NCBI RefSeq assembly: GCF_001267405.1
Contig: NZ_CP012369.1
Coordinates: forward strand, 1,142,001 to 1,206,000
DNA length: 64,000 nucleotides
Origin: Moorella thermoacetica
GTDB lineage: Bacteria; Bacillota; DSM-521; Neomoorellales; Neomoorellaceae
Reading direction: 5' to 3'
In this document: positions 31,484-40,896 of the stretch, one piece after another
Layout: each line of letters begins with the position of its first letter
How positions within the stretch are numbered: position 1 is the first letter of the stretch
The notes under the pieces: model-generated
Database searches by the model: none
What the model saw: only the letters and a program-made list of their open reading frames with translations
Told to the model about the DNA's origin: nothing
Translations under genes and position numbers: made by a program

Positions 31484-33427
31484 TCAAGGGTCCCAGCGCA
31501 ATGTTACGGCATCGCCTTCTGCCAGGGGGGTGGTGAACTCCGCCGGGCGGCCGTTGACCTCCATGACCAGGGTCTTGCGGCCTGGCGGCGGGCTTGAGGG
31601 GAAATCCAGGTAGTTAAAGACATCGGTAAATAAGGCTTCTCCCGCCTGGACCCTGAGGGTGGCCGGCCTGCCGTTAATGGTGATGTTGATGTTCCGGCCT
31701 GTCGCCCCGGCACCGGTGACCAGGTTATCGCCGTCTTTAATTGGGGCCTCCGGCCGTACCTGCTGGCCGTTTAAAAGGACGGGTCCGTCTAAGGGCTCTC
31801 CCAGGTATTCCAGGACCCGGGCCACGGTGTCAAGGGGGTTATAGGTGATCCGGGCCTGATCCTGGACTGGCGTCCGGTAATCGACCCGATTACCATTCAT
31901 AATAATCTCCGGTTCCAGGGTTATCCGGCGGCCATTAAAGGTAATGGTTTTAGGGGCCAGTTCCGGTACCAGGTCGCCAACGGTACCCCAGGCGTCGGCG
32001 CCATCTCGTCCAGGGGTGACGATAATGTGATCCCCAGCCTTGACAACGGTTTCCAGGGTGGCCGGGGCCTCATTAACCAGGATTTTACCCGGCTCCCCGG
32101 GCTGGCCGCGGAGAAAGGTTAGACGGCCGTTGACCTCTACTCCCAGGCCCCTGCCGGGACGACCATAGAGGTGGCGGGCCGGGATACCCGCCGCCAGGAG
32201 CGCCTGGGTAACAGTCATTTGCTGGCCGGCCAGGAAATGAACCGGGCGGCCGTTGACAATGACCCGCGCCAGGCCCAGGCCTTCCCGCTTCAGGGCTGTT
32301 ATGGCGATGCCTATGGGGGTAATAGCCTGGGGCCCCTGGAGATTTTTGGCACCGCTGATGCCGTTTAAGACCTCCCGGCCTCGCACAGCCACTCTCTCGG
32401 GGGAAATCTCCAACTGGCCGGCCAAGGCTGCCGCCAGCCCCGGGGTCAGGCTACCACCGCCGATCAGGAGGACGGCCTGGGGCGGCTTTCCGTTGAGGAG
32501 GATGATCTGGGTGGCAACCTGCCGGGCCAGTTCGGTTACTGCCGGTTTAATTATCTCCATCAGCTCTGCTGCTGCCAGGGTGTGTCTCTGGCCGACGACG
32601 TCGGTAAAAGTCAGGTTCTCCCGGGTCGATAACTGCCTTTTGACCCTTTCAGCCGTGTTAAAATCCAGGATGAGGGCCGAGGCCAGGGCTTCCGTAATTT
32701 CGTCGCCGGCCGAGGGGACCATGGCGTAACCGCTGATGGTACCCTGGCCGGTGATGGCGATATCCGAGGTGCCGGCCCCGATGTCCACCAGAGCCAGGTT
32801 CAGGCCCCGCATGGCAGCCGGTACGGCTACGGCACTGGCGGCAATGGGCTCCAGGGTGAGGGAGTGCATGGCCAAACCCGCTCGCTCCAGGGCCGTTACC
32901 AAGGAATCGACCACGACCCGGGGCAGAAAGGTGGCTATTACCTCGGCGGTCATACTCTGGCCCCGCTGCCCCACCAGGTTGCCGATGGGGTGGCCGTCTA
33001 AATTGTAGCCAACTACGCTGTAGCCGACACAGTGATAGGCCAGTGGTTGTTCGCTGGCCTCCAGGAGGAGCTTTTCGGCCTCCTGGACAGCCGCGGCCTC
33101 CAGGGCCAGGACGGCCTGGGGGGCTATTTCCTGAGCCGGCGATAACTGGGACGTAGCGCTGGCCCGCCAGGTTTTTAGAGCCCGGCCTGCTGCCGCTACG
33201 GCTGCCTCTTTTAAAGATATATGTAACTTTTTCTCCAGCTGCCCCTTAACGTCCTGGATGGCCAGGGCTACCTGGGGGATATCGTGAATCTGGCCGTCAA
33301 GCATGGCCCGCTGCTGGTGCTCGACAACCGCCGCAGCCTGTATATGATATCCCTTTTTCCCCTGGGCCAGGACCAGGCCGGCAACTTTGCGAGTACCTAC
33401 ATCCAGGGCAAAGATTGCTTCAGCCAT
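31484..33427 (-). CDS. FtsA-like actin-family ATPase with long C-terminal extension
   Basis: 647 aa; FtsA is about 420. The first 370 residues are FtsA/PilM-like: phosphate-1 FALDVGTRKVAGLV, an SHS2-like insert, phosphate-2 LALVDIGAGTSDIAI, and the adenosine motif AVLLIGGGSLTPGL. The remaining 270 residues repeat a short beta module of the form (I)xxNGRPxxx ... GDxhxxxW: VNGRPVHFLAGQ, TINGRPATLRVQAGE, MEVNGRPAEF and others, which look like small beta-grasp or SLBB-type units. No Ftsz or division genes are nearby. It may be a clostridial FtsA paralogue; its function is not known. Confidence 0.8.
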   Translation of the reverse strand: MAEAIFALDVGTRKVAGLVLAQGKKGYHIQAAAVVEHQQRAMLDGQIHDIPQVALAIQDVKGQLEKKLHISLKEAAVAAAGRALKTWRASATSQLSPAQEIAPQAVLALEAAAVQEAEKLLLEASEQPLAYHCVGYSVVGYNLDGHPIGNLVGQRGQSMTAEVIATFLPRVVVDSLVTALERAGLAMHSLTLEPIAASAVAVPAAMRGLNLALVDIGAGTSDIAITGQGTISGYAMVPSAGDEITEALASALILDFNTAERVKRQLSTRENLTFTDVVGQRHTLAAAELMEIIKPAVTELARQVATQIILLNGKPPQAVLLIGGGSLTPGLAAALAGQLEISPERVAVRGREVLNGISGAKNLQGPQAITPIGIAITALKREGLGLARVIVNGRPVHFLAGQQMTVTQALLAAGIPARHLYGRPGRGLGVEVNGRLTFLRGQPGEPGKILVNEAPATLETVVKAGDHIIVTPGRDGADAWGTVGDLVPELAPKTITFNGRRITLEPEIIMNGNRVDYRTPVQDQARITYNPLDTVARVLEYLGEPLDGPVLLNGQQVRPEAPIKDGDNLVTGAGATGRNINITINGRPATLRVQAGEALFTDVFNYLDFPSSPPPGRKTLVMEVNGRPAEFTTPLAEGDAVTLRWDP

Positions 33428-33517
33428 AAAATAGCCTCCTTTGGAAGGAAACTCAGATTTATTTCTCCTAAATTAAAGGGAAATCCTCTTTCTTCCCGGA
33501 AATATTACCCGGGTGAC

Positions 33518-33543
33518 AAAAAAAGCAGGAGTATGGCTCCTGC
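33518..33543 (-). terminator. Intrinsic terminator after the small paralogous pair
   Basis: Minus strand: GCAGGAG/CTCCTGC with a 5-base loop, followed by TTTTTTT. Confidence 0.85.
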
Positions 33544-33557
33544 ACCTTTAACCTGTA

Positions 33558-33794
33558 CTAATCTTTTTCACTGTAAGGGGGATATCCCGAAGGTCCCGCC
33601 GGGCCGGGATACCAGCCGCCGTGGGAAGTCAGAATTGACTGCAGGGCGCGCATTTCTTCCCTTTCACGTTCCATCATGGCCCGGATAATTGCTCGCAGTT
33701 TTTCCGAGGGAGCACCGGCAGCAATTTCGGACCAGAGGGCCAGTTCCGTTTGATCGAGTTCCAGGACACGCCGAATTTTATCCCGCCAGTCCAT
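33558..33794 (-). CDS. Small paralogous protein 2 (MDW-KIRR family)
   Basis: 78 aa, function unknown. It starts MDWRDKIRRVLELD and shares this N-terminus and an amphipathic helical middle with the gene just upstream. It ends in a Gly/Pro/Tyr-rich tail (GWYPGPAGPSGYPPYSEKD). ATG 33794 has GGAGGG, which overlaps the stop of the upstream gene (one base between them). Pro/Tyr-rich tails are common in spore-coat proteins, but a coat role is only a guess. Confidence 0.7.
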   Translation of the reverse strand: MDWRDKIRRVLELDQTELALWSEIAAGAPSEKLRAIIRAMMEREREEMRALQSILTSHGGWYPGPAGPSGYPPYSEKD

Positions 33795-33795
33795 T

Positions 33796-34077
33796 TTAAC
33801 CCTCCTCAACTTCCTTTTTATCCGGCTTTTCACTCACGGCATAAGGTGGGTCGGCGTAGGGCGGGCGAGGTGGCGGCGGGTAAGGCGGATACGCCTGCCA
33901 GCCGTCGCAGGCAGCCAGGATGCCATCCCAGAGACTGGCCTCCCGCATCTCCGAAGCAATCATCCCCAGCATCTGGTGGGCTACAGGTACCGGTGCCTCC
34001 CGGGCCGCTTCAGCAAATAACTTGATTTCTTCCATGTCCAGGTCAAAAGCTCTTCTAATCTTGTGTAACCAATCCAT
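33796..34077 (-). CDS. Small paralogous protein 1 (MDW-KIRR family)
   Basis: 93 aa. Begins MDWLHKIRRAFDLDMEE, like its downstream partner; the helical centre FAEAAREAPVP also aligns. A proline/tyrosine-rich tail (YPPYPPPPRPPYADPPY) is followed by a charged end. ATG 34077 with AAGGGGGG upstream. The two genes are a tandem duplication transcribed together and end at the terminator at 33518. Confidence 0.7.
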   Translation of the reverse strand: MDWLHKIRRAFDLDMEEIKLFAEAAREAPVPVAHQMLGMIASEMREASLWDGILAACDGWQAYPPYPPPPRPPYADPPYAVSEKPDKKEVEEG

Positions 34078-34211
34078 CCAGTTGCCCCCCTTTATTTGAT
34101 TTACATTCCACTATATGCCAGATGCTTCCGGAGGGTGATGGTTATATCACAACGGGATTGACGTTGAATGGGGCTTATTATAAGATTGAACAGGTAAGGA
34201 GGGGCTTGCTG

Positions 34212-34934
34212 GTGCATCCACAGGCAGAAGCAAGTACTATAGAAGAGAATTTTAGCTTTTATTTCACCCAGGGGTTCCGGGCCGCCCTGCCCATTGTCCT
34301 TGGTTATTTACCCCTGGGTTTTGCCTATGGTGTCCTGGCCCGGGAGGCAGGGTTCAGCCTTTGGGAGACGGTACTTTTGTCCGTGTTTCTCTATGCCGGT
34401 TCCGGCCAGTTTATCGCCGTCAGCCTCTTCAGTAACGGCGTTGCCCTGGCAGCTATTATTTTTACCGTCTTCCTGGTAAACCTGCGGCATCTTCTTTTCA
34501 GTGCTTCCTTTGTTCCCCACCTGCGGCGTTTCAAGCCGGCCGTTCTAGCTCTCCTGGCGGCCGAGATTACCGACGAGACCTTTGCTGTCGCCATCAGTCA
34601 CTATGCCGACCACGATCCCCGTCTTCCCTATCACTTCGGTCTCCACCTGACAGCCCACTCGTCCTGGGTCCTGGCTTCTTTGCTGGGCGGGCTGGCCGGC
34701 AACCTCATAGGTGATCCGGCTCGTTTCGGCTTTAACTTTGCCCTGCCGGCCATGTTTATCATCCTCCTCGTTATGCAGTTAAAGGATAAAAAGACACTGC
34801 TGGTCGCCGGGCTGGCGGCCATCTTTTCCGTCGCCATCGCCATGGTTTGGCCTGGGAACTGGAACATTATCCTGGCTACTGTCCTGGCAGCTACACTGGG
34901 GGTGATCCTGGAACCATGGACAGGTAAATCTTGA
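34212..34934 (+). CDS. azlC: AzlC-family branched-chain amino acid exporter subunit
   Basis: 240 aa membrane protein. AzlC signs: FTQGFRAALPIVLGYLPLGFAYGVLA, FLYAGSGQFIAVSL and FLVNLRHLLFSASF. It forms an exporter with AzlD. GTG 34212 is preferred because AAGGAGGGG lies nine bases upstream; the frame extends to 34122 without homology. The stop overlaps the azlD start (TTGA). Confidence 0.9.
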   Translation: MHPQAEASTIEENFSFYFTQGFRAALPIVLGYLPLGFAYGVLAREAGFSLWETVLLSVFLYAGSGQFIAVSLFSNGVALAAIIFTVFLVNLRHLLFSASFVPHLRRFKPAVLALLAAEITDETFAVAISHYADHDPRLPYHFGLHLTAHSSWVLASLLGGLAGNLIGDPARFGFNFALPAMFIILLVMQLKDKKTLLVAGLAAIFSVAIAMVWPGNWNIILATVLAATLGVILEPWTGKS

Positions 34935-35233
34935 TCCTCATCCTGGGTACGGCCCTGGTAACCTACCTGCCGCGCATGCTCCCCCTGGTTGTTTTAAGCC
35001 GTGCCCGGCTGCCGGAGGTTTTTTTGCGCTGGCTGGGCTTTATCCCTGCGGCTGTCCTGGCCGCCCTCCTGGCCCCGGGGTTGCTGTTGCCCCAGGGTAA
35101 ACTGGCTCTTACCGGTAACCCTTACATCCTGGCGGCCATTCCGGCCGGTCTCGTGGCCGTCAAGACCCGCAGTATGGCCCTGACCATCGTGAGCGGTATG
35201 GCGGCCATGGTGTTATTTCAGTACTGGTTATAG
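34931..35233 (+). CDS. azlD: AzlD-family branched-chain amino acid exporter subunit
   Basis: 100 aa, four helices. TYLPRMLPLVVLSRARLPEVFLRWLGFIP is the classic AzlD pattern, followed by NPYILAAIPAGLVAVKTRSM. It starts at TTG overlapping the azlC stop, so it is translationally coupled. Confidence 0.9.
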   Translation: MILILGTALVTYLPRMLPLVVLSRARLPEVFLRWLGFIPAAVLAALLAPGLLLPQGKLALTGNPYILAAIPAGLVAVKTRSMALTIVSGMAAMVLFQYWL

Positions 35234-35270
35234 GTAATTTTAGAGCCGGGAAGAAAGGGAGGTTTAACTG

Positions 35271-37259
35271 TTGACCGCCTATCATTCTGTCTGCCCTTTC
35301 GACTGCCCCGATGCCTGCGGCCTGCTGGTGGAGGTTAATGATGGCCGGATTACGGGGGTCAGAGGGGACCCGGAGCATCCCTACACCAGGGGCTTTATCT
35401 GCGCTAAGATGCGTTATTACGGTAAACTGGTGCATTCTCCGGAACGTATACTCACGCCTCTGAAACGTAGCGGTCCCAAGGGGAGCGGCCTCTTTACACC
35501 TATCTCCTGGACCGAAGCCCTGGAGACCATTGCCGGACGCTGGCAAAAAATTATGGCTGACTATGGCTCCGAGGCCATCCTCCCCTATTCCTATGCAGGG
35601 GTCATGGGCCTGCTCCAGCGCAACGCCGGCCATGCCTTCTTCCACCGATTGGGGGCTACGGAACTCCAGTGGACTATCTGCTCCCCGGCGGCAGAAGCTG
35701 GCTGGCAGCAGGTGTTGGGGGCGACCTGGGGCAATGACCCGGAGACAATTGTAGCTTCGGACCTGGTCATTATCTGGGGAATGGATCCGGCCGCTACCAG
35801 CATCCATTTCCTCTCCCTGGCGCAGCAGGCCCGAAAAAATGGAGCCCTAATTGTTGTTATCGACGCCTATCGCACCCGTACGGCGGCCCTGGCCGACGAG
35901 GCCATCCTGGTGCGGCCGGGAAGCGATGCCGCCTTGGCCCTGGGTTTAATGCAGGTCCTGGTGACAGAAGAAATGGTGGATAAAGACTTTCTCGCCGCCC
36001 ACGTTCTTGGCTACGAAGAACTCCGGGATAAAGTTCTCCCCCTTTATACCCCGGACCGGGTCGCCGCCCTTACCGGGGTGCCGGTAGCGACCATTGTCAA
36101 CCTGGCCCGGGCCTACGGGCGGGCCAGGGCGCCCTTCATCCGCATCGGTTACGGCTTTTCCCGCCACCGTGGAGGCGGTATGGCGGTACGGGTCATTGCC
36201 TCCCTGCCGGCCCTGGTAGGGGCCTATGGTAAACACGGCGGCGGAGCCCTGCAGAGTTCAGGTACCGGCAGCGCCGTCAGGTTGGAGGTCGTGACAAGAC
36301 CCGACCTGCGCCGAAAACCGGTACGGGCCCTAAACATGGTCCAACTGGGCCGGGCTTTGACCGGCAGCCTGGAGCCGCCTGTTATGAGTCTTTATGTCTA
36401 TCACGGCAATCCGGCAGCCGTGGCACCGGATCAAAACCGTATCCTGGCGGGCTTGCGGCGGGAGGATCTCTTCACAGTAGTCCATGAGCGTTTCCTGACG
36501 GATACGGCCCTCTATGCCGATATCATCCTGCCGGCCACCTTTTCTGTGGAACAGGAAGACCTCTACCGCAGTTACGGCCACTATTACGTCCAGCGCAGCC
36601 GGGCCATCCTTCTTCCCCCCGGGGAAGCGAAGAGCAACTGGCAGACCTTTTGCCTCCTGGCTCAGTCTTTGGGTTTTGAGGAGGATATTTTCCGGCGTTC
36701 CGAAGCCGAAATGGTCGCAGCGCTGATAAAGGAGATCAAGCTGGAAGCAGAGGACCGGGAAGCCCTGGCTGGCGGCAGGCCTGTAAAACTAAAACCTGCG
36801 CCTGGTTTTGCCACCCCCAGCGGGAAGATCGAACTCCTGCCGGCCGGGGCGGGGCTACCAGGTTACCGGGAGCCGGATGACGGCCATATTGTTGAGCGCT
36901 ACCCCTTTCAACTCTTGACAGCCCCGGCCCATTTTGCCCTTAATTCTAATTTCTGGCAACTGGAAGAACTCCGGCAGCGGGTGGGTGGCCCCTGGGTCCT
37001 CGTGAACCCGGGAGACTGCCAGTGCCGGGGGCTGGTGGAGGGGGCCTGGGCCCAGGTGGCCAACCAGCGCGGTTCCTGCCTCCTAAGGATAAAGGTCAGT
37101 TCCGATGTGCCCCCGGGTATCGCCGTCGTCCCGGGCGTCTGGTGGTGTCAGCACTCACCTGGTGGCCATAATATCAACAGCGTTATCGGCGATGAGTTAA
37201 CCGACCTGGGCGGCGGAAGCACCTTTAATGACCATCGCGTAGATATCCGTCCGCTATAA
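35271..37259 (+). CDS. Molybdopterin oxidoreductase (DMSO-reductase superfamily)
   Basis: 662 aa. Binds one [4Fe-4S] cluster (CPFDCPDAC, then Cys in GFICAKM about 30 residues on) and bis-MGD. The probable Mo ligand is the Cys in TICSPAAEAGW near 143. Other family motifs are VIIWGMDPAATS, GIAVVPG and the C-terminal GHNINSVIGDELTDLGGGSTFND. TTG 35271 has AAGGGAGGT. No signal peptide (Tat motif), so it is cytoplasmic, and no FeS or membrane subunit gene is adjacent. Reaction unknown. A terminator follows. Confidence 0.87.
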   Translation: MTAYHSVCPFDCPDACGLLVEVNDGRITGVRGDPEHPYTRGFICAKMRYYGKLVHSPERILTPLKRSGPKGSGLFTPISWTEALETIAGRWQKIMADYGSEAILPYSYAGVMGLLQRNAGHAFFHRLGATELQWTICSPAAEAGWQQVLGATWGNDPETIVASDLVIIWGMDPAATSIHFLSLAQQARKNGALIVVIDAYRTRTAALADEAILVRPGSDAALALGLMQVLVTEEMVDKDFLAAHVLGYEELRDKVLPLYTPDRVAALTGVPVATIVNLARAYGRARAPFIRIGYGFSRHRGGGMAVRVIASLPALVGAYGKHGGGALQSSGTGSAVRLEVVTRPDLRRKPVRALNMVQLGRALTGSLEPPVMSLYVYHGNPAAVAPDQNRILAGLRREDLFTVVHERFLTDTALYADIILPATFSVEQEDLYRSYGHYYVQRSRAILLPPGEAKSNWQTFCLLAQSLGFEEDIFRRSEAEMVAALIKEIKLEAEDREALAGGRPVKLKPAPGFATPSGKIELLPAGAGLPGYREPDDGHIVERYPFQLLTAPAHFALNSNFWQLEELRQRVGGPWVLVNPGDCQCRGLVEGAWAQVANQRGSCLLRIKVSSDVPPGIAVVPGVWWCQHSPGGHNINSVIGDELTDLGGGSTFNDHRVDIRPL

Positions 37260-37269
37260 CCAAAAACCA

Positions 37270-37302
37270 ACAGGGCCTTGAACGTCATTGCTCAAGGCCC
37301 TG
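37270..37302 (+). terminator. Hairpin after the molybdopterin oxidoreductase
   Basis: CAGGGCCTTGA and TCAAGGCCCTG, perfect 11-bp stem with an 11-base loop. No long U-tract follows. Confidence 0.6.
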
Positions 37303-37440
37303 CTGGCTCAAGGAGGTCTTTGAAGAAGTGAGTGTGTATTCCTAGTATAACCTCCCCGGTAAATGTTATACATGGTTACCAGAAAAATTTTTTATAAACC
37401 GATTCGGGGGCAGCGATTGGTGTTATCATTGCACCAACGG

Positions 37441-38766
37441 TTAGCTATCACCAATGGCAATCCCTTTAAAAGCCTCACGGGCGGCGGCGATGGTGCAGTC
37501 GATGTCATCCTCCCTATGGGCCAGGGACATGAAGGCAGCCTCAAACTGGGAGGGGGCCAGGTAAATGCCCTGACGCAACATAGCCCGGAAAAAGGCGGCA
37601 AAGGCCCTGGTGTCGCTGGCTGTGGCTGTGGCATAATCCGTTACCGGTCCCGGGTTGAAGAAGGTAGTGAACATGGCTCCCACTCGGTTGAAGGTTACCG
37701 GCACCCCGGCCTCTGCAGCAGCTTCCTTAAGTCCCTTTTCCAGGCGGGCGGAGAGACTTTCCAGGCGTTCGTAAGTGCCTGGTTTTTTTAATACCTTCAG
37801 GGTGGCCAGACCGGCGCTTACGGCCAGGGGGTTGCCGGACAGGGTGCCGGCCTGGTAGATCGGCCCCGACGGGGCCACCCTCTCCATGATCTCCCGCCGG
37901 CCGCCGTAGGCTCCTACCGGTAGGCCGCCGCCGATAATCTTGCCCAGGCAGGTGAGATCAGGTCTAATGCCATAGAGGGCCTGGGCGCCGCCAAAGGCAA
38001 CGCGGAAACCGGTCATTACTTCATCGAAGATTAACAGGCTGCCGTATTCTTTCGTTATGGTCCTTAACCCGGCCAGGAAACCCGTCAGGGGTGGCACACA
38101 ACCCATGTTACCGGCTACAGGCTCAACGATCACGGCGGCAATCTCTTCCCCTGCCTTCTGGAAGATATCCTCCACGGCCGCCAGGTCGTTATAGGGGGCG
38201 ACGATGGTGTTGGCGGCTACGGTTGCCGGGACGCCAGGGCTGTTGGGAATGCCGAAGGTCAGGGCTCCGGAACCGGCCTGGATGAGGAAGTAGTCGGCAT
38301 GGCCGTGGTAACAACCGGCAAACTTGACGACCTTTTCCCGGCCGGTATAACCCCGGGCCAGGCGCAGGGCGCTCATGGTCGCCTCCGTACCGGAATTTAC
38401 CAGGCGGACCATCTCTACGGCCGGCATGGCGGTAGTGATTTCCCGGGCCAGCTCGTTTTCCAATTCCGTAGGGGCGCCGAAGCTGGTCCCCATCTCGCGC
38501 AGGGTTTTTTCCAGGGCGTCTACGACCTCCGGATGGCGGTGCCCCAGGATCAGGGGACCCCAGGAAGAAACGTAGTCGATATACTTATGGCCGTCTATAT
38601 CATAGAGATAGGCCCCCTCTCCCCGCTGGATAAAGGGCGGGGTCAGGCCTACGGATTTAAAAGCCCGTACCGGGCTGTTGACGCCGCCTGGCATGAGTTT
38701 GACAGCCTCGGCAAAGGCGGCTGCCGAGCGGGGCCAGGCTTCCGAATCAGTCAAGGATGATCCCAC
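37441..38766 (-). CDS. hemL: Glutamate-1-semialdehyde 2,1-aminomutase HemL
   Basis: 441 aa. PLP enzyme making 5-aminolevulinate from glutamate-1-semialdehyde. Signs are [37 protein letters not shown], the PLP Asp in [13 protein letters not shown], and the Schiff-base Lys in [17 protein letters not shown]. Start uncertain: GTG 38766, or TTG 38754 with AAGGTGGG upstream. Last gene of the tetrapyrrole operon. Confidence 0.93.
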   Translation of the reverse strand: MGSSLTDSEAWPRSAAAFAEAVKLMPGGVNSPVRAFKSVGLTPPFIQRGEGAYLYDIDGHKYIDYVSSWGPLILGHRHPEVVDALEKTLREMGTSFGAPTELENELAREITTAMPAVEMVRLVNSGTEATMSALRLARGYTGREKVVKFAGCYHGHADYFLIQAGSGALTFGIPNSPGVPATVAANTIVAPYNDLAAVEDIFQKAGEEIAAVIVEPVAGNMGCVPPLTGFLAGLRTITKEYGSLLIFDEVMTGFRVAFGGAQALYGIRPDLTCLGKIIGGGLPVGAYGGRREIMERVAPSGPIYQAGTLSGNPLAVSAGLATLKVLKKPGTYERLESLSARLEKGLKEAAAEAGVPVTFNRVGAMFTTFFNPGPVTDYATATASDTRAFAAFFRAMLRQGIYLAPSQFEAAFMSLAHREDDIDCTIAAAREAFKGIAIGDS

Positions 38767-38805
38767 CTTCCCAATATTTATTCTCCGATTATCGCACGGC
38801 GGGAT

Positions 38806-39813
38806 TTAATTGTCGTGCGCCGCCGCGTCCTGCCGGCCCTGGTAGAGGCACCAGGGTTCTTCGGCCATATAATCGCCGTGATAATACCAGGCCCGGGCCC
38901 GGCAGCCGCCGCATATCTTTTTATAGCCGCAGCGACCGCAACCGCCGCTGTACTCTTCCGTGCGCAGGCGCTGGAAGACCGGGCTCTCCCGCCAGAGTTG
39001 GCTGAAGGGTACCTCCCGCACGTTGCCCACCGGCAGGTTCAAGTAGGCGCAGGGCTGGACATCCCCCCGGGGGCTGATGATGCAATAGGCGATACCGGCC
39101 AGGCAGCCGCGCTGGTAGCGCACCGGTATCCCCAGCTGGCGGGCCAGACGCATAAACTGGGGAGCACAGGTAGGCTTTAACTCGATCTTCACCTGTTGCT
39201 GCTTTTGTAAAATGCGTTTAAGGGTGGCCTCGTATTCGGCGGCCCGCAGCGACTCGGCTTCGATACTCGCTGCCCGGCCGGTGGGCACCAGGAAAAAGAA
39301 GTGATGGGCCACGGCTCCCAGTTCCACCGCCAGATCGGTCAGTTTTTCCAGTTCGTCCTGATTCCAATCAAATACAGTTGTATGGACCTGGAAGGGAAGG
39401 CCGGCTTCCCGGCAGGCCGCCATTCCGGCGACGGCCTTTCGCCAGGCACCCTCCTTTTGCCGCAGGCGGTCGTGGCGGGCGGGATCGCAGCTGTCCAGGG
39501 AGATGCCAACGGCCAGGGCTCCGGCAGCCTTTAATTCTCGGGCCAGTTCGGTGGTGAGGAGGGTACCATTGCTTCCCAGGACCGGGCGCAACCCCCTGGC
39601 TGCCGCCCGGCTCACCAGCTCCGGCAGGTCGGGCCGCAGCAGGGGTTCGCCGCCGCTAAAGATCATAATCCTAAAGCCGGCTTTGGCGGCTTCGTCTATT
39701 AGATTGCCGGCCTCGGCGGTGGTCAACTCGTCCTCTACCCTGGCGCCGGCATCCCGGTAGCAGTGATCGCAGTAAAGATTGCACTGGTTGGTCGTATTCC
39801 AGGATAAAAGCAC
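38806..39813 (-). CDS. Radical SAM heme-biosynthesis protein, NirJ2 type (AhbD-like)
   Basis: 335 aa. Radical SAM CxxxCxxC at 11-18 (CNLYCDHC), MIFSGGEPLLRPDL and SNGTLL, then a C-terminal SPASM-type Cys cluster (GCGRCGYKKICGGCRA). It belongs with the NirJ2/AhbD group that modifies propionate or acetate side chains of siroheme-derived intermediates on the way to heme b. GTG 39813 with AAGGAGG upstream. Between hemB and hemL in the tetrapyrrole operon, a firm contextual link. Which of the two Ahb steps it performs cannot be decided here. Confidence 0.85.
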   Translation of the reverse strand: MLLSWNTTNQCNLYCDHCYRDAGARVEDELTTAEAGNLIDEAAKAGFRIMIFSGGEPLLRPDLPELVSRAAARGLRPVLGSNGTLLTTELARELKAAGALAVGISLDSCDPARHDRLRQKEGAWRKAVAGMAACREAGLPFQVHTTVFDWNQDELEKLTDLAVELGAVAHHFFFLVPTGRAASIEAESLRAAEYEATLKRILQKQQQVKIELKPTCAPQFMRLARQLGIPVRYQRGCLAGIAYCIISPRGDVQPCAYLNLPVGNVREVPFSQLWRESPVFQRLRTEEYSGGCGRCGYKKICGGCRARAWYYHGDYMAEEPWCLYQGRQDAAAHDN

Positions 39814-39916
39814 GGCTTATAAAACCTCCTTACTGCCGGCAGGACCTGTCCACCATGGAGGGGTGCCCCGTCCGGCAGCGTGGCCGCCATCACCCTTCCC
39901 CCTATCAGGGGTGAGA

Positions 39917-40894
39917 TCATTTAAGCCACTTGACTACATCTTTAGCGTAATAAGTGATAATAAGATCCGCACCGGCCCTTTTGATGGCCGTCAGGGCTTC
40001 GAGGACGCTCTTCTCTTCATCCAGCCAGCCGTTGGCGGCGGCGCTTTTCAGCATGGCGTACTCGCCACTGACCTGGTAGGCCGCCAGGGGGACGTTAAAG
40101 TTATCTTTCACCCGGCGGATTATATCCAGGTAAGGCAGGGCCGGTTTCACCATGACCATGTCGGCCCCCTCCTGGAGGTCGAGTTCCACTTCCCGCAGGG
40201 CCTCGTCGCTGTTGGCAGGGTCCATCTGGTAGCCCCGGCGGTCGCCGAACCGGGGTGTCGAACCGGCAGCATCCCGGAAGGGCCCGTAAAAAACGGAGGC
40301 ATACTTGGCCGAGTAGGCCAGGATGGGGGTCTGGGTAAAACCGTTGGCGTCCAGGAGCTTGCGGATGGCCCCCACCCGGCCGTCCATCATATCCGAGGGC
40401 GCTACGATATCGGCCCCGGCTTCGACGTGGGAGAGGGCGGTTTTAGCTATTAACTCCAGGGTAGGGTCGTTGAGGACCTGGCCGTCGTCCACCAGGCCGC
40501 AGTGGCCGTGGCTGGTGTACTCGCACAGGCAGACATCGGTGATGATCAGGAGTTCCGGGTAGGCCTTTTTCAGGGCCCGCACGGCCTCCTGGACGATGCC
40601 GTGGGGGTCGTAAGCCCCGGAACCGACCTCGTCCTTGGTAGCCGGGATGCTGAAGAGAAGGACTGCCGGGATGCCGGCGGCCACCACTTCCCCGGCTTCC
40701 TGTACCAGATTATCGATGGAAAGCTGGTAAACGCCGGGCAGGGAGGGTACGGGATTCTTTACTCCCCGGCCGTGGATGGCAAAGAGGGGATAAATCAGGT
40801 CGCGGGGGTTAATTTCCGTCTCCCGGACCATGGCCCTCAGTGTTGCGTTCTGCCGCAGGCGCCGCGGCCGGCAAATAGGAAAACCGGTCATCAA
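39917..40894 (-). CDS. hemB: Porphobilinogen synthase HemB
   Basis: 325 aa. Condenses two 5-aminolevulinates to porphobilinogen. The zinc Cys triad is in [14 protein letters not shown] (about 120-131); the two Schiff-base lysines are in AYSAKYAS (about 195) and [10 protein letters not shown] (about 250). Typical length. Starts two bases after the nirJ1 stop. Confidence 0.96.
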   Translation of the reverse strand: MMTGFPICRPRRLRQNATLRAMVRETEINPRDLIYPLFAIHGRGVKNPVPSLPGVYQLSIDNLVQEAGEVVAAGIPAVLLFSIPATKDEVGSGAYDPHGIVQEAVRALKKAYPELLIITDVCLCEYTSHGHCGLVDDGQVLNDPTLELIAKTALSHVEAGADIVAPSDMMDGRVGAIRKLLDANGFTQTPILAYSAKYASVFYGPFRDAAGSTPRFGDRRGYQMDPANSDEALREVELDLQEGADMVMVKPALPYLDIIRRVKDNFNVPLAAYQVSGEYAMLKSAAANGWLDEEKSVLEALTAIKRAGADLIITYYAKDVVKWLK

Positions 40895-40896
40895 AA

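Noticed and set aside
39735-39920. Small minus-strand frame between hemB and nirJ2
   Set aside because: Overlaps the start of nirJ2 in another phase; no ribosome site; the content is not protein-like.
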